From Mesorhizobium metallidurans STM 2683 (GTDB taxonomy: Bacteria; Pseudomonadota; Alphaproteobacteria; Rhizobiales; Rhizobiaceae): a stretch of 37,569 nucleotides of DNA. Under the pieces are notes generated by a model, which searched no databases, was not told the DNA's origin, and saw nothing but the letters and a program-made list of their open reading frames with translations. Shown piece by piece: positions 25,026 to 32,445 of this stretch; position 1 is the stretch's first letter; the number at the start of each line of letters is the position of its first letter. The translations under genes were made by a program, and so were the position numbers. Location: NCBI RefSeq assembly GCF_000350085.1, contig NZ_CAUM01000010.1, positions 1-37,569 on the forward strand. The letters run 5' to 3'.

Positions 25026-26468
25026 ATGGTGCTGGACGTCAGGCCGGACAAAATCACCAACGACCATTTCGATCTCGTCGCCATCGGTTCCGGTTTCGGT
25101 TCGGCCTTCTTCCTGCATGGGTTCATGAAGCGGCGAAAGGCCCGCATTCTGGTCCTGGAATGGGGCCGGCACAACACGCATAAATGGCAGCTCGACCGGA
25201 ACGTCAACACCGACATCGACGATGAGACGACCTACAAGACCAATTCCGACAAGCCTTGGAATTACACCATCGGATTGGGCGGCGGCACCAATTGCTGGTT
25301 CGCGCAGACGCCACGCTTCCATCCGAACGACTTCAGGCTGAAAAGCCTTTACGGCATCGGCAATGACTGGCCGATCGCCTATGACGAGCTCGAGCCGTTC
25401 TACTGCGATGCGGAAGACGTCATGTCGATCTCCGGCGATCCCGACATGGCGGCGATGATGCCGCGCTCCAGGCCGTTTCCGCAGCCGCCACATAATATGT
25501 CGACGCCGGACCGCATGATGAAGGCGGCGCAGTCGGACCAGCACTTTGTCATGCCGACGGCGCGGGCGCGTGTACCGACGGCGCAACGAACCGCGTGCTG
25601 TGCCAATTTGCGATGCGGCCTATGCCCGGTCGACGCGAAATTCACCGTCAACAATGGCCTGATGCATGTCTTCGAGCATCCCGATGTTTCGGTCTGCCTC
25701 GGCGCCGAAGTGCGTCGTCTCGACCATGCCGGCGGATCTGTCCGTTCGGTCACATTCATGCACGACGGCAAGGAATACCAGGTCAGCGGCGATCTCTTCA
25801 TTCTCGGCGCCAATGCCATCCAGAGCCCGGCGATCATGTTGCGCTCCGGCCTGTCGGGCGAACTCGTCGGCCGCGGCCTGCACGAGTCCTACGGATGGAA
25901 TTTCGAAGCCTATCTCGACGGTATCGACAATTTCGACGGCAGCACCATCACCACTGGCCTGAATTTCGGCCTTTACGACGGCCCCCACAGGTCGCAGCAT
26001 GCGGCTGCCCTCGTCTATTTCGAAAATCGCTGGCAGCACGGGATGCGCCCGGAAAAGGGACGTATCCGCCAGACGCTTCCTCTTGTCATCGTGACCGAGA
26101 ACCTGCTCGATCCCGAAAATTTTGTTACCCTCGACAAGGGCGACAACGCATTCGTCAGTTTCAAGGCGCCGTCGAACTATGCCGTCGAAGGCATGGCGCG
26201 GGCGCTGGAAAAATTACCAGCGCTTCTCGCTCCATTGCCGGTCGAACAGATCTTCGATCGCGGCATCCGGCCGACCGAGTCGCACGTCCAGGGCACGTTG
26301 CGGATGGGTTCGAGCCCGGCGGATTCGGTCGTCGACAGCGACATGATCCACCATCACCTCCGGAACCTGGTTGTCGTCGGCACCAGCACCTATCCAAGCT
26401 GCTCCTGCGTCAACCCAAGCCTGACCGCGGCAGCACTCTCCTTGCGGGCGGCGAGCCGGATAGCATGA
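25026..26468 (+). CDS. GMC-type FAD dehydrogenase, catalytic subunit (possible iron-sulfur type)
   Basis: A 480-residue GMC-like oxidoreductase. The FAD-binding start FDLVAIGSGFGSAF is followed by ILVLEWG, GGGTNCWFAQTPRF, and the C-terminal HVQGTLRMGSSP and NPSLTAAALSLRAA of the family. A cysteine cluster CCANLRCGLCP (Cys191, 192, 197, 200) resembles the hinge that holds a [3Fe-4S] cluster in FAD-dependent glucose and glucoside 3-dehydrogenase catalytic subunits. No signal peptide is present, which fits export as a passenger of a Tat-type small subunit such as the next gene product. It probably oxidises a sugar, polyol or polysaccharide residue in the periplasm. No cytochrome c subunit gene is nearby. 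Confidence 0.85.
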   Translation: MVLDVRPDKITNDHFDLVAIGSGFGSAFFLHGFMKRRKARILVLEWGRHNTHKWQLDRNVNTDIDDETTYKTNSDKPWNYTIGLGGGTNCWFAQTPRFHPNDFRLKSLYGIGNDWPIAYDELEPFYCDAEDVMSISGDPDMAAMMPRSRPFPQPPHNMSTPDRMMKAAQSDQHFVMPTARARVPTAQRTACCANLRCGLCPVDAKFTVNNGLMHVFEHPDVSVCLGAEVRRLDHAGGSVRSVTFMHDGKEYQVSGDLFILGANAIQSPAIMLRSGLSGELVGRGLHESYGWNFEAYLDGIDNFDGSTITTGLNFGLYDGPHRSQHAAALVYFENRWQHGMRPEKGRIRQTLPLVIVTENLLDPENFVTLDKGDNAFVSFKAPSNYAVEGMARALEKLPALLAPLPVEQIFDRGIRPTESHVQGTLRMGSSPADSVVDSDMIHHHLRNLVVVGTSTYPSCSCVNPSLTAAALSLRAASRIA

Positions 26469-26481
26469 AAGGAGACGCCAG

Positions 26482-26931
26482 ATGATCGAGGTTTCGCGAC
26501 GCGCGGCACTGGCCATCCTGGCCGGTGGGGTTGCTTCGTCAGGGATTGCCTACGCCGCCGTTTCCTCGCTTTCGGACGAGGACCTGGTGCGGGTCACGCT
26601 CGAAAAATACTTCGGCAAGCTCAACATGCGCATCGAACATCTGCAGCAATTCGTCCTGGAATTCCAGAAGCGCAATCCGTGGATATTTCCAAACGAAAAG
26701 CTGGGCGATGCGGTCACCCTGCTTGAGGAACTAAAACTGGGCGCCGCACGCCAGCTGCTGCCCGAAGAGAAAAAGCAGGATCTCAGGCATTTCGACCGTT
26801 GGGTGATTGCCGAATTCCATATGCTGACCGACTACGCCTGGCGCAGTTCGCCAAACGACCCGATCCGGTTCACCGGCTGGCATCCATGCACCAACCCATT
26901 CGCCAATTTCGAGATGCGCCAGGACGCCTAG
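26482..26931 (+). CDS. Small Tat-signal subunit of the FAD dehydrogenase (gamma/hitchhiker type)
   Basis: A 149-residue protein with a twin-arginine-like signal: SRRAALAILAGGVASSGIAYA, where the twin arginines are residues 6-7 and a cleavage site is likely after the AYA near residue 26. The mature part is helical, ending DRWVIAEFHMLTDYAWRSSP, similar to the gluconate 2-dehydrogenase subunit 3/sorbitol dehydrogenase small-subunit families. It starts 13 bases after the large subunit gene, so the two are clearly paired. In known systems such a subunit carries the FAD subunit across the membrane. The family assignment is by pattern, not by search. Confidence 0.75.
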   Translation: MIEVSRRAALAILAGGVASSGIAYAAVSSLSDEDLVRVTLEKYFGKLNMRIEHLQQFVLEFQKRNPWIFPNEKLGDAVTLLEELKLGAARQLLPEEKKQDLRHFDRWVIAEFHMLTDYAWRSSPNDPIRFTGWHPCTNPFANFEMRQDA

Positions 26932-26933
26932 AA

Positions 26934-26957
26934 CGCGTCGCGTGTGACGGCGACGCG
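26934..26957. terminator. Hairpin between convergent genes (dispersed repeat family)
   Basis: CGCGTCGC at 26934-26941 pairs with GCGACGCG at 26950-26957 around an 8-base loop; a T-rich stretch TTTAAGTCTTTGG follows. It lies between two convergent stops (26931 and 26980), so it can end both transcripts. The sequence belongs to the same family as the hairpins at 29968 and 35544, a repeat common between rhizobial genes. Confidence 0.7.
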
Positions 26958-26979
26958 CTTTAAGTCTTTGGCCATGGCC

Positions 26980-28311
26980 TCATGCCGCCATCCTGCCGAT
27001 CGAGTGATATTCGATGCCGTGGCGAGCGATGACCTTCGGGTCGTAGAGGTTGCGGCCATCGAAGATGATCGGCGTCGTCAGCGCATCCTTCATCGCGTCG
27101 AAAGACGGGGCGCGGAAGCTCTTCCACTCGGTGGCGATCAGGAGCGCGTCGGCGCCGCGCAGCGCTGCCTCCTTGGTTCCGCACAGAAGCAGGTCGTCGC
27201 GTTGCCCGTAAATGTGCTGACATTCCTGCATGGCCTCGGGATCGTAAGCCTGCACCTTGGCGCCGGCCTTCCAGAGCGCTTCCATCAGGACACGCGCCGG
27301 CGCCTCGCGCATGTCGTCGGTGTTGGGCTTGAAGGCCAGGCCCCACAGCGCGAAGGTCTTGCCCTTGAGGTTGCCCTTGAAATAACGGTTCACCTTGTCA
27401 AACAGAACCGACTTCTGTGCGTTGTTGCGTTCCTCGACCGCGCGCAGCAGCTTGGCATCGAATTTGACGCCTTCCGCGGTCTTGATCAGGGCACGCACAT
27501 CCTTGGGAAAGCACGAGCCGCCATAGCCGAGGCCCGGATAGATGAAGTGGTAGCCGATACGCGGATCGCTGCCGATGCCCTTGCGGACCTCCTCGATGTC
27601 GGCGCCGAGCTCCTCGGCCAGATTGGCCATTTCGTTCATGAAGCTGATCTTGGTCGCCAGCATGCAGTTGGCCGCGTATTTGGTGAACTCGGCGCTGCGC
27701 ACATCCATCACGATCATCTTCTCGTGGTTACGGTTGAACGGGGCGTAAAGCTCACGCATCACCGCCTCGGTGCCTTCGCTGCCGGTGCCGACGATGATGC
27801 GGTCGGGCTTCATGCAGTCGGCCACCGCGGAGCCCTCCTTGAGGAACTCCGGATTGGAGGCGACGTCGAAAGCGAGATCCTCGCGACCGCGCGCCTTTAG
27901 GGTGGCCGCGATCCTGGCCTTGACTTTTTCGCAGGTGCCGACCGGCACGGTCGACTTGCCGACAACGATCTTGGGTGCGTCCATCTCCCGGCCGATGGTC
28001 TCGGCAACGGCCAGCACATATTTGAGGTCGGCCGAGCCATCCTCGCCCGGAGGCGTGCCGACGGCGATCATCTGGATCTCGCCGTGCTTGACCGCCGCGA
28101 CGGCGTCAGTGGTGAACTTGATGCGGCGCGCCGCATGGTTTTCCTTGACCAGATCTTCGAGCCCGGGCTCGTAAATCGGAATCAGGCCCTGATTGAGCCG
28201 CTCGACCTTTTGTGCGTCGATGTCGACGCACACCACCTGATGACCGACTTCCGCGAGCACCGCCGCCTGCACGAGGCCGACATAGCCAATTCCAAAGACC
28301 GTCAGATTCAT
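26980..28311 (-). CDS. ugd: UDP-glucose 6-dehydrogenase
   Basis: A 443-residue enzyme oxidising UDP-glucose to UDP-glucuronate with two NAD+. The Rossmann start is [54 protein letters not shown] and [16 protein letters not shown] follow; the catalytic cysteine is in [13 protein letters not shown] near residue 260. AGGA lies upstream of ATG 28311. This group includes RkpK of Sinorhizobium. Its location inside the exo cluster suggests that the polymer contains glucuronic acid or a derivative, which succinoglycan of Sinorhizobium does not. Confidence 0.95.
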   Translation of the reverse strand: MNLTVFGIGYVGLVQAAVLAEVGHQVVCVDIDAQKVERLNQGLIPIYEPGLEDLVKENHAARRIKFTTDAVAAVKHGEIQMIAVGTPPGEDGSADLKYVLAVAETIGREMDAPKIVVGKSTVPVGTCEKVKARIAATLKARGREDLAFDVASNPEFLKEGSAVADCMKPDRIIVGTGSEGTEAVMRELYAPFNRNHEKMIVMDVRSAEFTKYAANCMLATKISFMNEMANLAEELGADIEEVRKGIGSDPRIGYHFIYPGLGYGGSCFPKDVRALIKTAEGVKFDAKLLRAVEERNNAQKSVLFDKVNRYFKGNLKGKTFALWGLAFKPNTDDMREAPARVLMEALWKAGAKVQAYDPEAMQECQHIYGQRDDLLLCGTKEAALRGADALLIATEWKSFRAPSFDAMKDALTTPIIFDGRNLYDPKVIARHGIEYHSIGRMAA

Positions 28312-28393
28312 TCGGTTTCATTCCTGTTCAAGGCTTCGGATCGTCTTCGGTCCGGCCGGTTCAGATGCGTTTTTCCAGTGCGTTGTTTCACGG

Positions 28394-29305
28394 CTAGTTC
28401 GTTATGCTGCATGCCAGCGATTCCGGAAACTGGCACGTTTGGCCCAGTGCGGTAAATGCGACGCGATCCACTTGCGTGGTGAGCTTGCGACCCGGATCCG
28501 AAAACGGACCCATCCAGCCCTTCATCGTATCGCTGCCCCAAAGGCTGAGGAATATCTTTTGCGCATGGGTGGGCAGCTTTGCCGGATCGGTAATCGTGTT
28601 CACAAGCTTGCCATTGACGTACCAGCGCAGCCTGTCCTTCTCCCAGACGAAGGCATAGTCGTTGAAGGCCTTGTCCGTGCCGCCCGGGACATCGACCAGC
28701 TTCTCGTTCTTGCCCTTGCCGGCTATGTAGGCATTGACCTGTACCTTGGACGTATCCTTGGTCAGCACTTCGAAGTCTATTTCATCCCACGGCTGCTTGT
28801 CGGTGGGGCCGATATAGGAGAAGAAAGCCGCGTTGACGCCCGAGCCTGAGTCGGTCTTCATCCGCGCCTCATAGGTGCCGTAGCCGAAGCGCTGCTTGGT
28901 CTGGATCTCGGCGCAGGCAAAGTCGCGATCCTTCAGCTTGCGCTTTTCGAAGCCGAGCGTCAGCATGCCGTCGGAAAGCTTGACCAGGTTTTTAGACCAG
29001 ATGCAGTTTTGAAAAGCGCCGTTGCTCCAGCCGTCGGAAATATACCAGCGCGAACGGTCGAATTTGCTGAAATCATCGACGAATGACGGCGCGCTTTGGA
29101 TATCCTGGGCACGGGATGGAGCCGGGCCTGCAATCAGGCCGCCGAGAACGACCAGCACAAACGCGCCAATCGAGCATAGCCGCCTCCCTTGCCTGATCCA
29201 ATGCGGGAACGGCACTCCGCCGATTGTTGGGCCGCCGGTTGTTGGGCCGCCGGTTGTCGGGGTGCCGGTTGTCGGGGTGGACGTGTTTTTCGAATCCGCG
29301 CTCAT
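28394..29305 (-). CDS. exoK: Secreted glycoside hydrolase family 16 endoglycanase, ExoK-like
   Basis: A 303-residue GH16 enzyme of the lichenase/ExoK type. The catalytic motif DEIDFE gives Glu175, Asp177 and Glu179; GYGTYEARMKTDSGSG and WYVNGKLVNT are typical. A signal-like hydrophobic stretch (SIGAFVLVVLGGLIAG, about 45-60, followed by APSRAQD) is preceded by an unusual 40-residue N-terminal extension rich in Thr, Pro and Gly, with pentapeptide repeats. The start ATG 29305 is well supported by AGGTGAG 8 bases upstream; GTG 29215 would give an ordinary signal peptide but lacks a good site. ExoK cuts nascent succinoglycan to lower mass. It lies 82 bases upstream of ugd on the same strand. Confidence 0.9.
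   Translation of the reverse strand: MSADSKNTSTPTTGTPTTGGPTTGGPTIGGVPFPHWIRQGRRLCSIGAFVLVVLGGLIAGPAPSRAQDIQSAPSFVDDFSKFDRSRWYISDGWSNGAFQNCIWSKNLVKLSDGMLTLGFEKRKLKDRDFACAEIQTKQRFGYGTYEARMKTDSGSGVNAAFFSYIGPTDKQPWDEIDFEVLTKDTSKVQVNAYIAGKGKNEKLVDVPGGTDKAFNDYAFVWEKDRLRWYVNGKLVNTITDPAKLPTHAQKIFLSLWGSDTMKGWMGPFSDPGRKLTTQVDRVAFTALGQTCQFPESLACSITN
29220..29279 (-). repeat. Four 15-bp tandem repeats in the exoK 5' coding region
   Basis: Units at 29220-29234, 29235-29249, 29250-29264 and 29265-29279 differ by one to three bases; the two last are identical. On the minus strand they encode Thr/Pro/Gly pentapeptides such as TPTTG and GPTTG ahead of the signal peptide. Unit number may vary between strains without a frame change. 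Confidence 0.9.
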
Positions 29306-29456
29306 ACCAAACTCACCTTTGTGCTGTGCGCCCCCAACCCAAAGTCGATGTTCGAACCGTGATGAAACAAGCTGATCTTGACCCTTCCTCCACCGCGCCC
29401 GGCCTCTTGCTCCAGCGCCAGCCCGTTGCCTGCGGCATCAGCCAGGATCCTGGCTT

Positions 29457-29855
29457 TCAGCCCGCGTCGGCGGCCGGCTTGGCTAAAGCGGCCTTGGTAG
29501 TGGAGCCATGTTGGGCATTCTGATCGAAGATTTCATCCAGCGAATGACGGATATCCTTCATTAATTCGTTCTGACGGGTGAGCGCCGCGATCCGGCGCTC
29601 GCTATTCAGGATCGACTTCGTCAATTCGCTGACTTCCGCCGAACTTTTGGAAGGCGCCGCTCCATTCTCCATCGCCTCGACCAGGAAGGCCGCATTCGTA
29701 GCCTTTGCCCGGTAGCGGTTCTCAAGTCCGTTCTTTTCCGCCTCGACCTCGGCGGCGATCTGGTCGAACAGCTTTGCCAGGCGATCGAGGCGCGCAATGT
29801 CGGTCTGCCTGTCGCGAGCCGGATCCCTTGATCTGAAACCGAATATCGAAGCCAT
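29457..29855 (-). CDS. Uncharacterised coiled-coil protein in the exo cluster
   Basis: A 132-residue, mostly helical and charged protein that I do not recognise. Residues 15-60 and 72-115 have heptad-like spacing of hydrophobic residues (for example LDRLAKLFDQIAAEVEAEK and LTKSILNSERRIAALTRQN), so one or two coiled coils are likely. There is no signal peptide or membrane span. GAGAGGAGC just before ATG 29855 is a strong ribosome binding site. A copy of the shared TGC-N3-GCA motif lies 54 bases upstream, which suggests co-regulation with the exo genes. The 151-base gap to exoK shows no other gene. Confidence 0.75.
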   Translation of the reverse strand: MASIFGFRSRDPARDRQTDIARLDRLAKLFDQIAAEVEAEKNGLENRYRAKATNAAFLVEAMENGAAPSKSSAEVSELTKSILNSERRIAALTRQNELMKDIRHSLDEIFDQNAQHGSTTKAALAKPAADAG

Positions 29856-29908
29856 GTGCTCCTCTCACTGGGAGATATTTCGGGCCGATTCGATCGGCCA
29901 ACCAGAAT

Positions 29909-29923
29909 TGCTGCACCGCAACA
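29909..29923 (-). promoter_or_regulatory. Shared TGC-N3-GCA operator-like motif, copy 4 (coiled-coil gene)
   Basis: Read on the minus strand this is TGTTGCGGTGCAGCA, 54 bases before the start of the 132-residue protein gene. Only two bases differ from copy 2. Confidence 0.6.
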
Positions 29924-29960
29924 TACAGTGCCATCCCAAGAGCGAGTAGGCAACCACCTA

Positions 29961-30016
29961 AAGCGCGACGCGCCTGAAGAAATTCATGCGCGTCAACTTA
30001 AGCTTTTGTTTTTATG
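29961..30016. repeat. Degenerate copy of the rhizobial GCGACGCGC hairpin, with T-rich tail
   Basis: AAAGCGCGACGCGC followed by TTCATGCGCGT gives inner arms ACGCGC (29968-29973) and GCGCGT (29988-29993), resembling the better copy at 35544-35583, which shares CTGAA-N-ATTCATGCG. A T-rich run TTTTGTTTTTATG follows near 30004. It could terminate plus-strand readthrough. The rest of the 287-base gap 29856-30142 shows no gene. Confidence 0.5.
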
Positions 30017-30142
30017 TAGATTATGCGTCAAAACGGTCGCGCGGCCGGGCGTCACGCATCAGACCGAAACTCACGAATCCCGGTCGAGGCGGCCAGGTAA
30101 GAAGCTGATGACATGAGGGGCAAAAGCTCCGGCTTGACATGC

Positions 30143-31159
30143 TTACGTCTCGCTGGCCGGGCTGGTTGCGGCCATCAGAAAGCGCCGCGGCGGCACATGC
30201 CGGTGCTTCGAGACGAACCCGATGTGGCGGAACAGCGCCTCGAGCTTGTCGGCAGCCACACCGCGGACGATAGGGACAAGATTGGACTGACTGGCCAGCG
30301 CATAGGCTGCGGCCGATACCAGGCCCCGCTCCGCCTTCACGTCGAGGAAGTGCCGCAGCCGGTATTTGTCGCGCACATGCCGCTCATGCCTTCTGAGCAC
30401 TGCTTTGGAACCTTCCGGCAAAGTGTCGATCGCCAACAGCGCCAGATCCGCATCGGCCAGGCGCCTGAGATCCTGGGTCCTGTGCCGGCCGCTCAGCGAA
30501 TCGGCGCGAACGATCGCGCCATAGCCACAGGACCTGATGACCTTGAACCGCGCCCCGCAAGCGACCGCACGTGCGTAGAGTTCATAGTCTTCGCCCAGAC
30601 GCAGGTTTTCATCGTAGCGCAGCCCATGGCGATCGAGGAAGGCACGGCTGATCACCGGTTTGAGGAAGCCCAGCTCCCCTCTCTGCACACAGCGCCTGGA
30701 AATGTTGCCTTCGATGAAGCGCTCGAAATCGAGAAACTCCGGATCGGCCGAAAACCGTGGGGCCACGATTTTCGAGACATCGGTCGCCGCATCGTCCCGG
30801 ATCAGCATGATGTTGTCGGCGGCGAAATCCCAGTCGGCGCCGGCGAACAATTCGCGAAATCGGCCGGCGAGAAAAAAATCGTCGGCGTCCAGAATGCTGA
30901 TGAACGGCGATTTGGACCTGACGATCGCGGCGTTACGGGCGAAGGAAGGGCCACGGTTGACGTCGAAGCGGATGACGCAAAGCCGGCCGCTGCCATCATC
31001 GGCCGCCTGAGCGACTTTCGCCGTATCGTCGGTGGAGGCGTCGTCGACGACAACGACTTCCGCCACCTCCGGCTCGCGCAAAGCCGATGCGATGGCAGCC
31101 GGGATTGTCCGCGCCGCGTTGCGGGCGGCGATGATCACGCAGACCTGGGCTCCTGTCAT
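30143..31159 (-). CDS. exoU: Glycosyltransferase family 2, ExoU-like
   Basis: A 338-residue GT2 enzyme. AQVCVIIAARNAARTIPAAI, VVVVDDASTDDTAKVA, NRGPSFARNAAIVRS and the metal site FISILDADDFFLAGRF are visible; LRYDENLRLGEDYELYARAV marks the acceptor half. These fit ExoU, the late-acting glucosyltransferase of succinoglycan, and the position next to exoX agrees. ATG 31159 has AGAGG 9 bases upstream and begins the conserved region; a TTG at 31192 would add eleven residues. ExoW, which normally partners ExoU in succinoglycan, has no second gene here; this protein could in principle be an ExoW-like enzyme instead. Confidence 0.85.
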   Translation of the reverse strand: MTGAQVCVIIAARNAARTIPAAIASALREPEVAEVVVVDDASTDDTAKVAQAADDGSGRLCVIRFDVNRGPSFARNAAIVRSKSPFISILDADDFFLAGRFRELFAGADWDFAADNIMLIRDDAATDVSKIVAPRFSADPEFLDFERFIEGNISRRCVQRGELGFLKPVISRAFLDRHGLRYDENLRLGEDYELYARAVACGARFKVIRSCGYGAIVRADSLSGRHRTQDLRRLADADLALLAIDTLPEGSKAVLRRHERHVRDKYRLRHFLDVKAERGLVSAAAYALASQSNLVPIVRGVAADKLEALFRHIGFVSKHRHVPPRRFLMAATSPASET

Positions 31160-31550
31160 GACTTGGCCTCTCGATTGCACAGTTGGCTCCAAATTTCCTT
31201 CCCCGTCCCGATATCGTTGTCATAGACTGCCCGGCCGATCGCTGCCGGGTGTTCAAGTGCGCCGGCCGACGCTTATGCTGCAAGTGCTATGCTGCGAGTG
31301 CGAAGCAAGCATCGCCAAAATCATCCGCGCCGTCCAGTCTTTCCTTTCGGTGCCGCCATAGCGCAAATCGGTTTGGGCGAGCACCCGCGGACAGCGCGCG
31401 TGCGGCATGGGTCGCCGTCTTGAAAGCGAATCAAGCCAAGCGATGGGCTCGGGTCGCATCCGGTCGTCACATGAATGATGTTGAACGCTGTCAGCGAGCA
31501 GTCGGCGGGTCCGACACGTCCTGGCGCGCCGAATCAGCGTGGACTAACTC
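31160..31550. other. Gene-free interval between exoU and exoX, with a 14-bp direct repeat
   Basis: No convincing gene is seen in these 391 bases on either strand. TATGCTGCAAGTGC at 31274-31287 is repeated as TATGCTGCGAGTGC at 31288-31301, with no gap and one difference. It lies 115-142 bases before exoU and may be a regulator site for that gene. The 124-residue plus-strand reading from 31183 begins at an unremarkable codon and has no protein-like pattern. Confidence 0.6.
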
Positions 31551-31823
31551 TCAGTGAAGGCTTCGCCTGGCGCTGAACTTCTCGCCATCGGCCGCTTCGG
31601 TCGAATTGAGCTTTCGTTCGGCGTCGCGAATCTTGTCGGCCGGCGTCGGGTCATTCCTGGCAACCATGACGAAGACCAGCAGAAAGTAGCCGAACTGGAT
31701 GACAATGGCGCAGCCGATGACACGAAAAAGCGTCGTGCTGAACGAGGCGCCACCCAAATAGGACCAGGCGACCACGATCGCCAGGGCGAAAATCATGCCG
31801 ACGATGAATTTTGGTAGCGACAT
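31551..31823 (-). CDS. exoX: Exopolysaccharide production repressor, ExoX/SyrA family
   Basis: A 90-residue inner membrane protein with two hydrophobic segments (about residues 5-21 and 32-54) and the family pattern SFSTTLFRVIGCAIVIQFGYF followed by VARN. This matches the ExoX/PsiA/SyrA group of small proteins that reduce exopolysaccharide output after transcription, in a dose balance with ExoY. Its divergent location from exoY repeats the Sinorhizobium arrangement. ATG 31823 was chosen because the family homology begins at MSLPKF; the longer open reading to 32216 runs through AT-rich regulatory DNA. The ribosome binding site is weak. Confidence 0.85.
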   Translation of the reverse strand: MSLPKFIVGMIFALAIVVAWSYLGGASFSTTLFRVIGCAIVIQFGYFLLVFVMVARNDPTPADKIRDAERKLNSTEAADGEKFSARRSLH

Positions 31824-32245
31824 ACCCCAACGCCTGTCAAATCCGCTCGGGCATAAATCGATGATTGACCCACCCCGAGCCTCCCTTCGCCATGCGAGCT
31901 TATCGAGGCACCCGCTTTTCGGCCGGTTGCTTCCAGCCTTTCCCACTCTGTCCATATTCCGACAGAAACCGTTTGCAATTCTATTGGGGCGTGCAATAGC
32001 CGGCAAGGCCAACCACAAATAAATTTGAATGAGCTGACCAGATCGACTCTGCCATGTTGCGACGCACACATCGGCATCAAGGCCAACGATCGGATATGGA
32101 TTCACTTCAGTAAGATCTACAATATTGATTAGTATTTTATGTAAAGACGCTCTATGCTTCGAAATTTTAAAGCACGTTTCCACTCCAAACTGCTGCATAA
32201 AGGGCGATTCGCCCAAAAACAGCCCTAAAAAGGCACAGCTTTTTC

Positions 32246-32291
32246 AAATTTGCCCATAAATTGTCACACGCATGCCATAAAGGGCAAATTT
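32246..32291. promoter_or_regulatory. Inverted repeat AAATTTGCCC ... GGGCAAATTT
   Basis: Perfect 10-bp arms at 32246-32255 and 32282-32291 separated by 26 bases. The right arm overlaps one CATAAAGGGC word. The spacing suits two dimer-bound half operators or DNA looping more than a tight RNA hairpin. Confidence 0.6.
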
Positions 32292-32358
32292 TGGGCAGGA
32301 TCAGTTTATTATTTAGTCAATTCATGACGCGACTATTTCAAGCCGCCGGGAAATTGTG

Positions 32359-32373
32359 TGTTGCGCTGCAACA
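32359..32373 (+). promoter_or_regulatory. Shared TGC-N3-GCA operator-like motif, copy 5 (exoY promoter)
   Basis: TGTTGCGCTGCAACA is the most symmetric copy: six-base arms TGTTGC and GCAACA around a three-base centre. It lies 72 bases before exoY. A TTGCGC within it and TATCGT 16 bases on could be -35 and -10 elements, so binding would block the polymerase. Confidence 0.6.
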
Positions 32374-32394
32374 TTTTTTTGGTATCGTGCGCCT

Positions 32395-32430
32395 AAACCA
32401 TCCGGTTAACGCAAAACCATCCGGTTAACG
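32395..32430 (+). promoter_or_regulatory. 17-bp direct repeat AAACCATCCGGTTAACG upstream of exoY
   Basis: Copies at 32395-32411 and 32414-32430 are identical and start 19 bases apart, close to two helical turns, ending 15 bases before the exoY start codon and just before its GGAG ribosome binding site. Each holds a GTTAAC palindrome. It may be a protein site or a leader RNA element. Confidence 0.7.
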
Positions 32431-32445
32431 TATGGAGACTAAAGC

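Larger units (their letters stand above)
31824..32445. promoter_or_regulatory. exoX/exoY divergent control region, AT-rich with repeats
   Basis: This 622-base gap has no gene and becomes markedly AT-rich from about 32100 to 32340, unlike the coding DNA around it. It holds a 13-base palindrome GGGCGA-T-TCGCCC (32202-32214), the word CATAAAGGGC at 32196-32205 and again at 32276-32285, a 10-bp inverted repeat, one copy of the shared TGC-N3-GCA motif and a 17-bp direct repeat. In Sinorhizobium the equivalent exoX/exoY region is bound by MucR; AT-rich DNA of this kind would suit such a regulator. That binding is inference. Confidence 0.65.

Noticed and set aside
26944..27900. 318-residue plus-strand open reading opposite ugd
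   Set aside because: It mirrors the UDP-glucose dehydrogenase gene, whose motifs are clear, and has no family features of its own.
29321..29330. A seventh TGC-type site before exoK (TTTGTGCTGTGCG)
   Set aside because: It breaks the TGC-N3-GCA core at two positions and overlaps the exoK ribosome binding region, so it was not counted.
31183..31557. 124-residue plus-strand reading between exoU and exoX
   Set aside because: Cys/Arg/Ser-rich with no recognisable fold, runs antisense into exoX regulatory DNA, and has no ribosome binding site.
32395..32430. GTTAAC palindromes before exoY as CtrA sites
   Set aside because: A full CtrA site needs TTAA-N7-TTAA; here the TTAA words are 15 bases apart, so the spacing does not fit.
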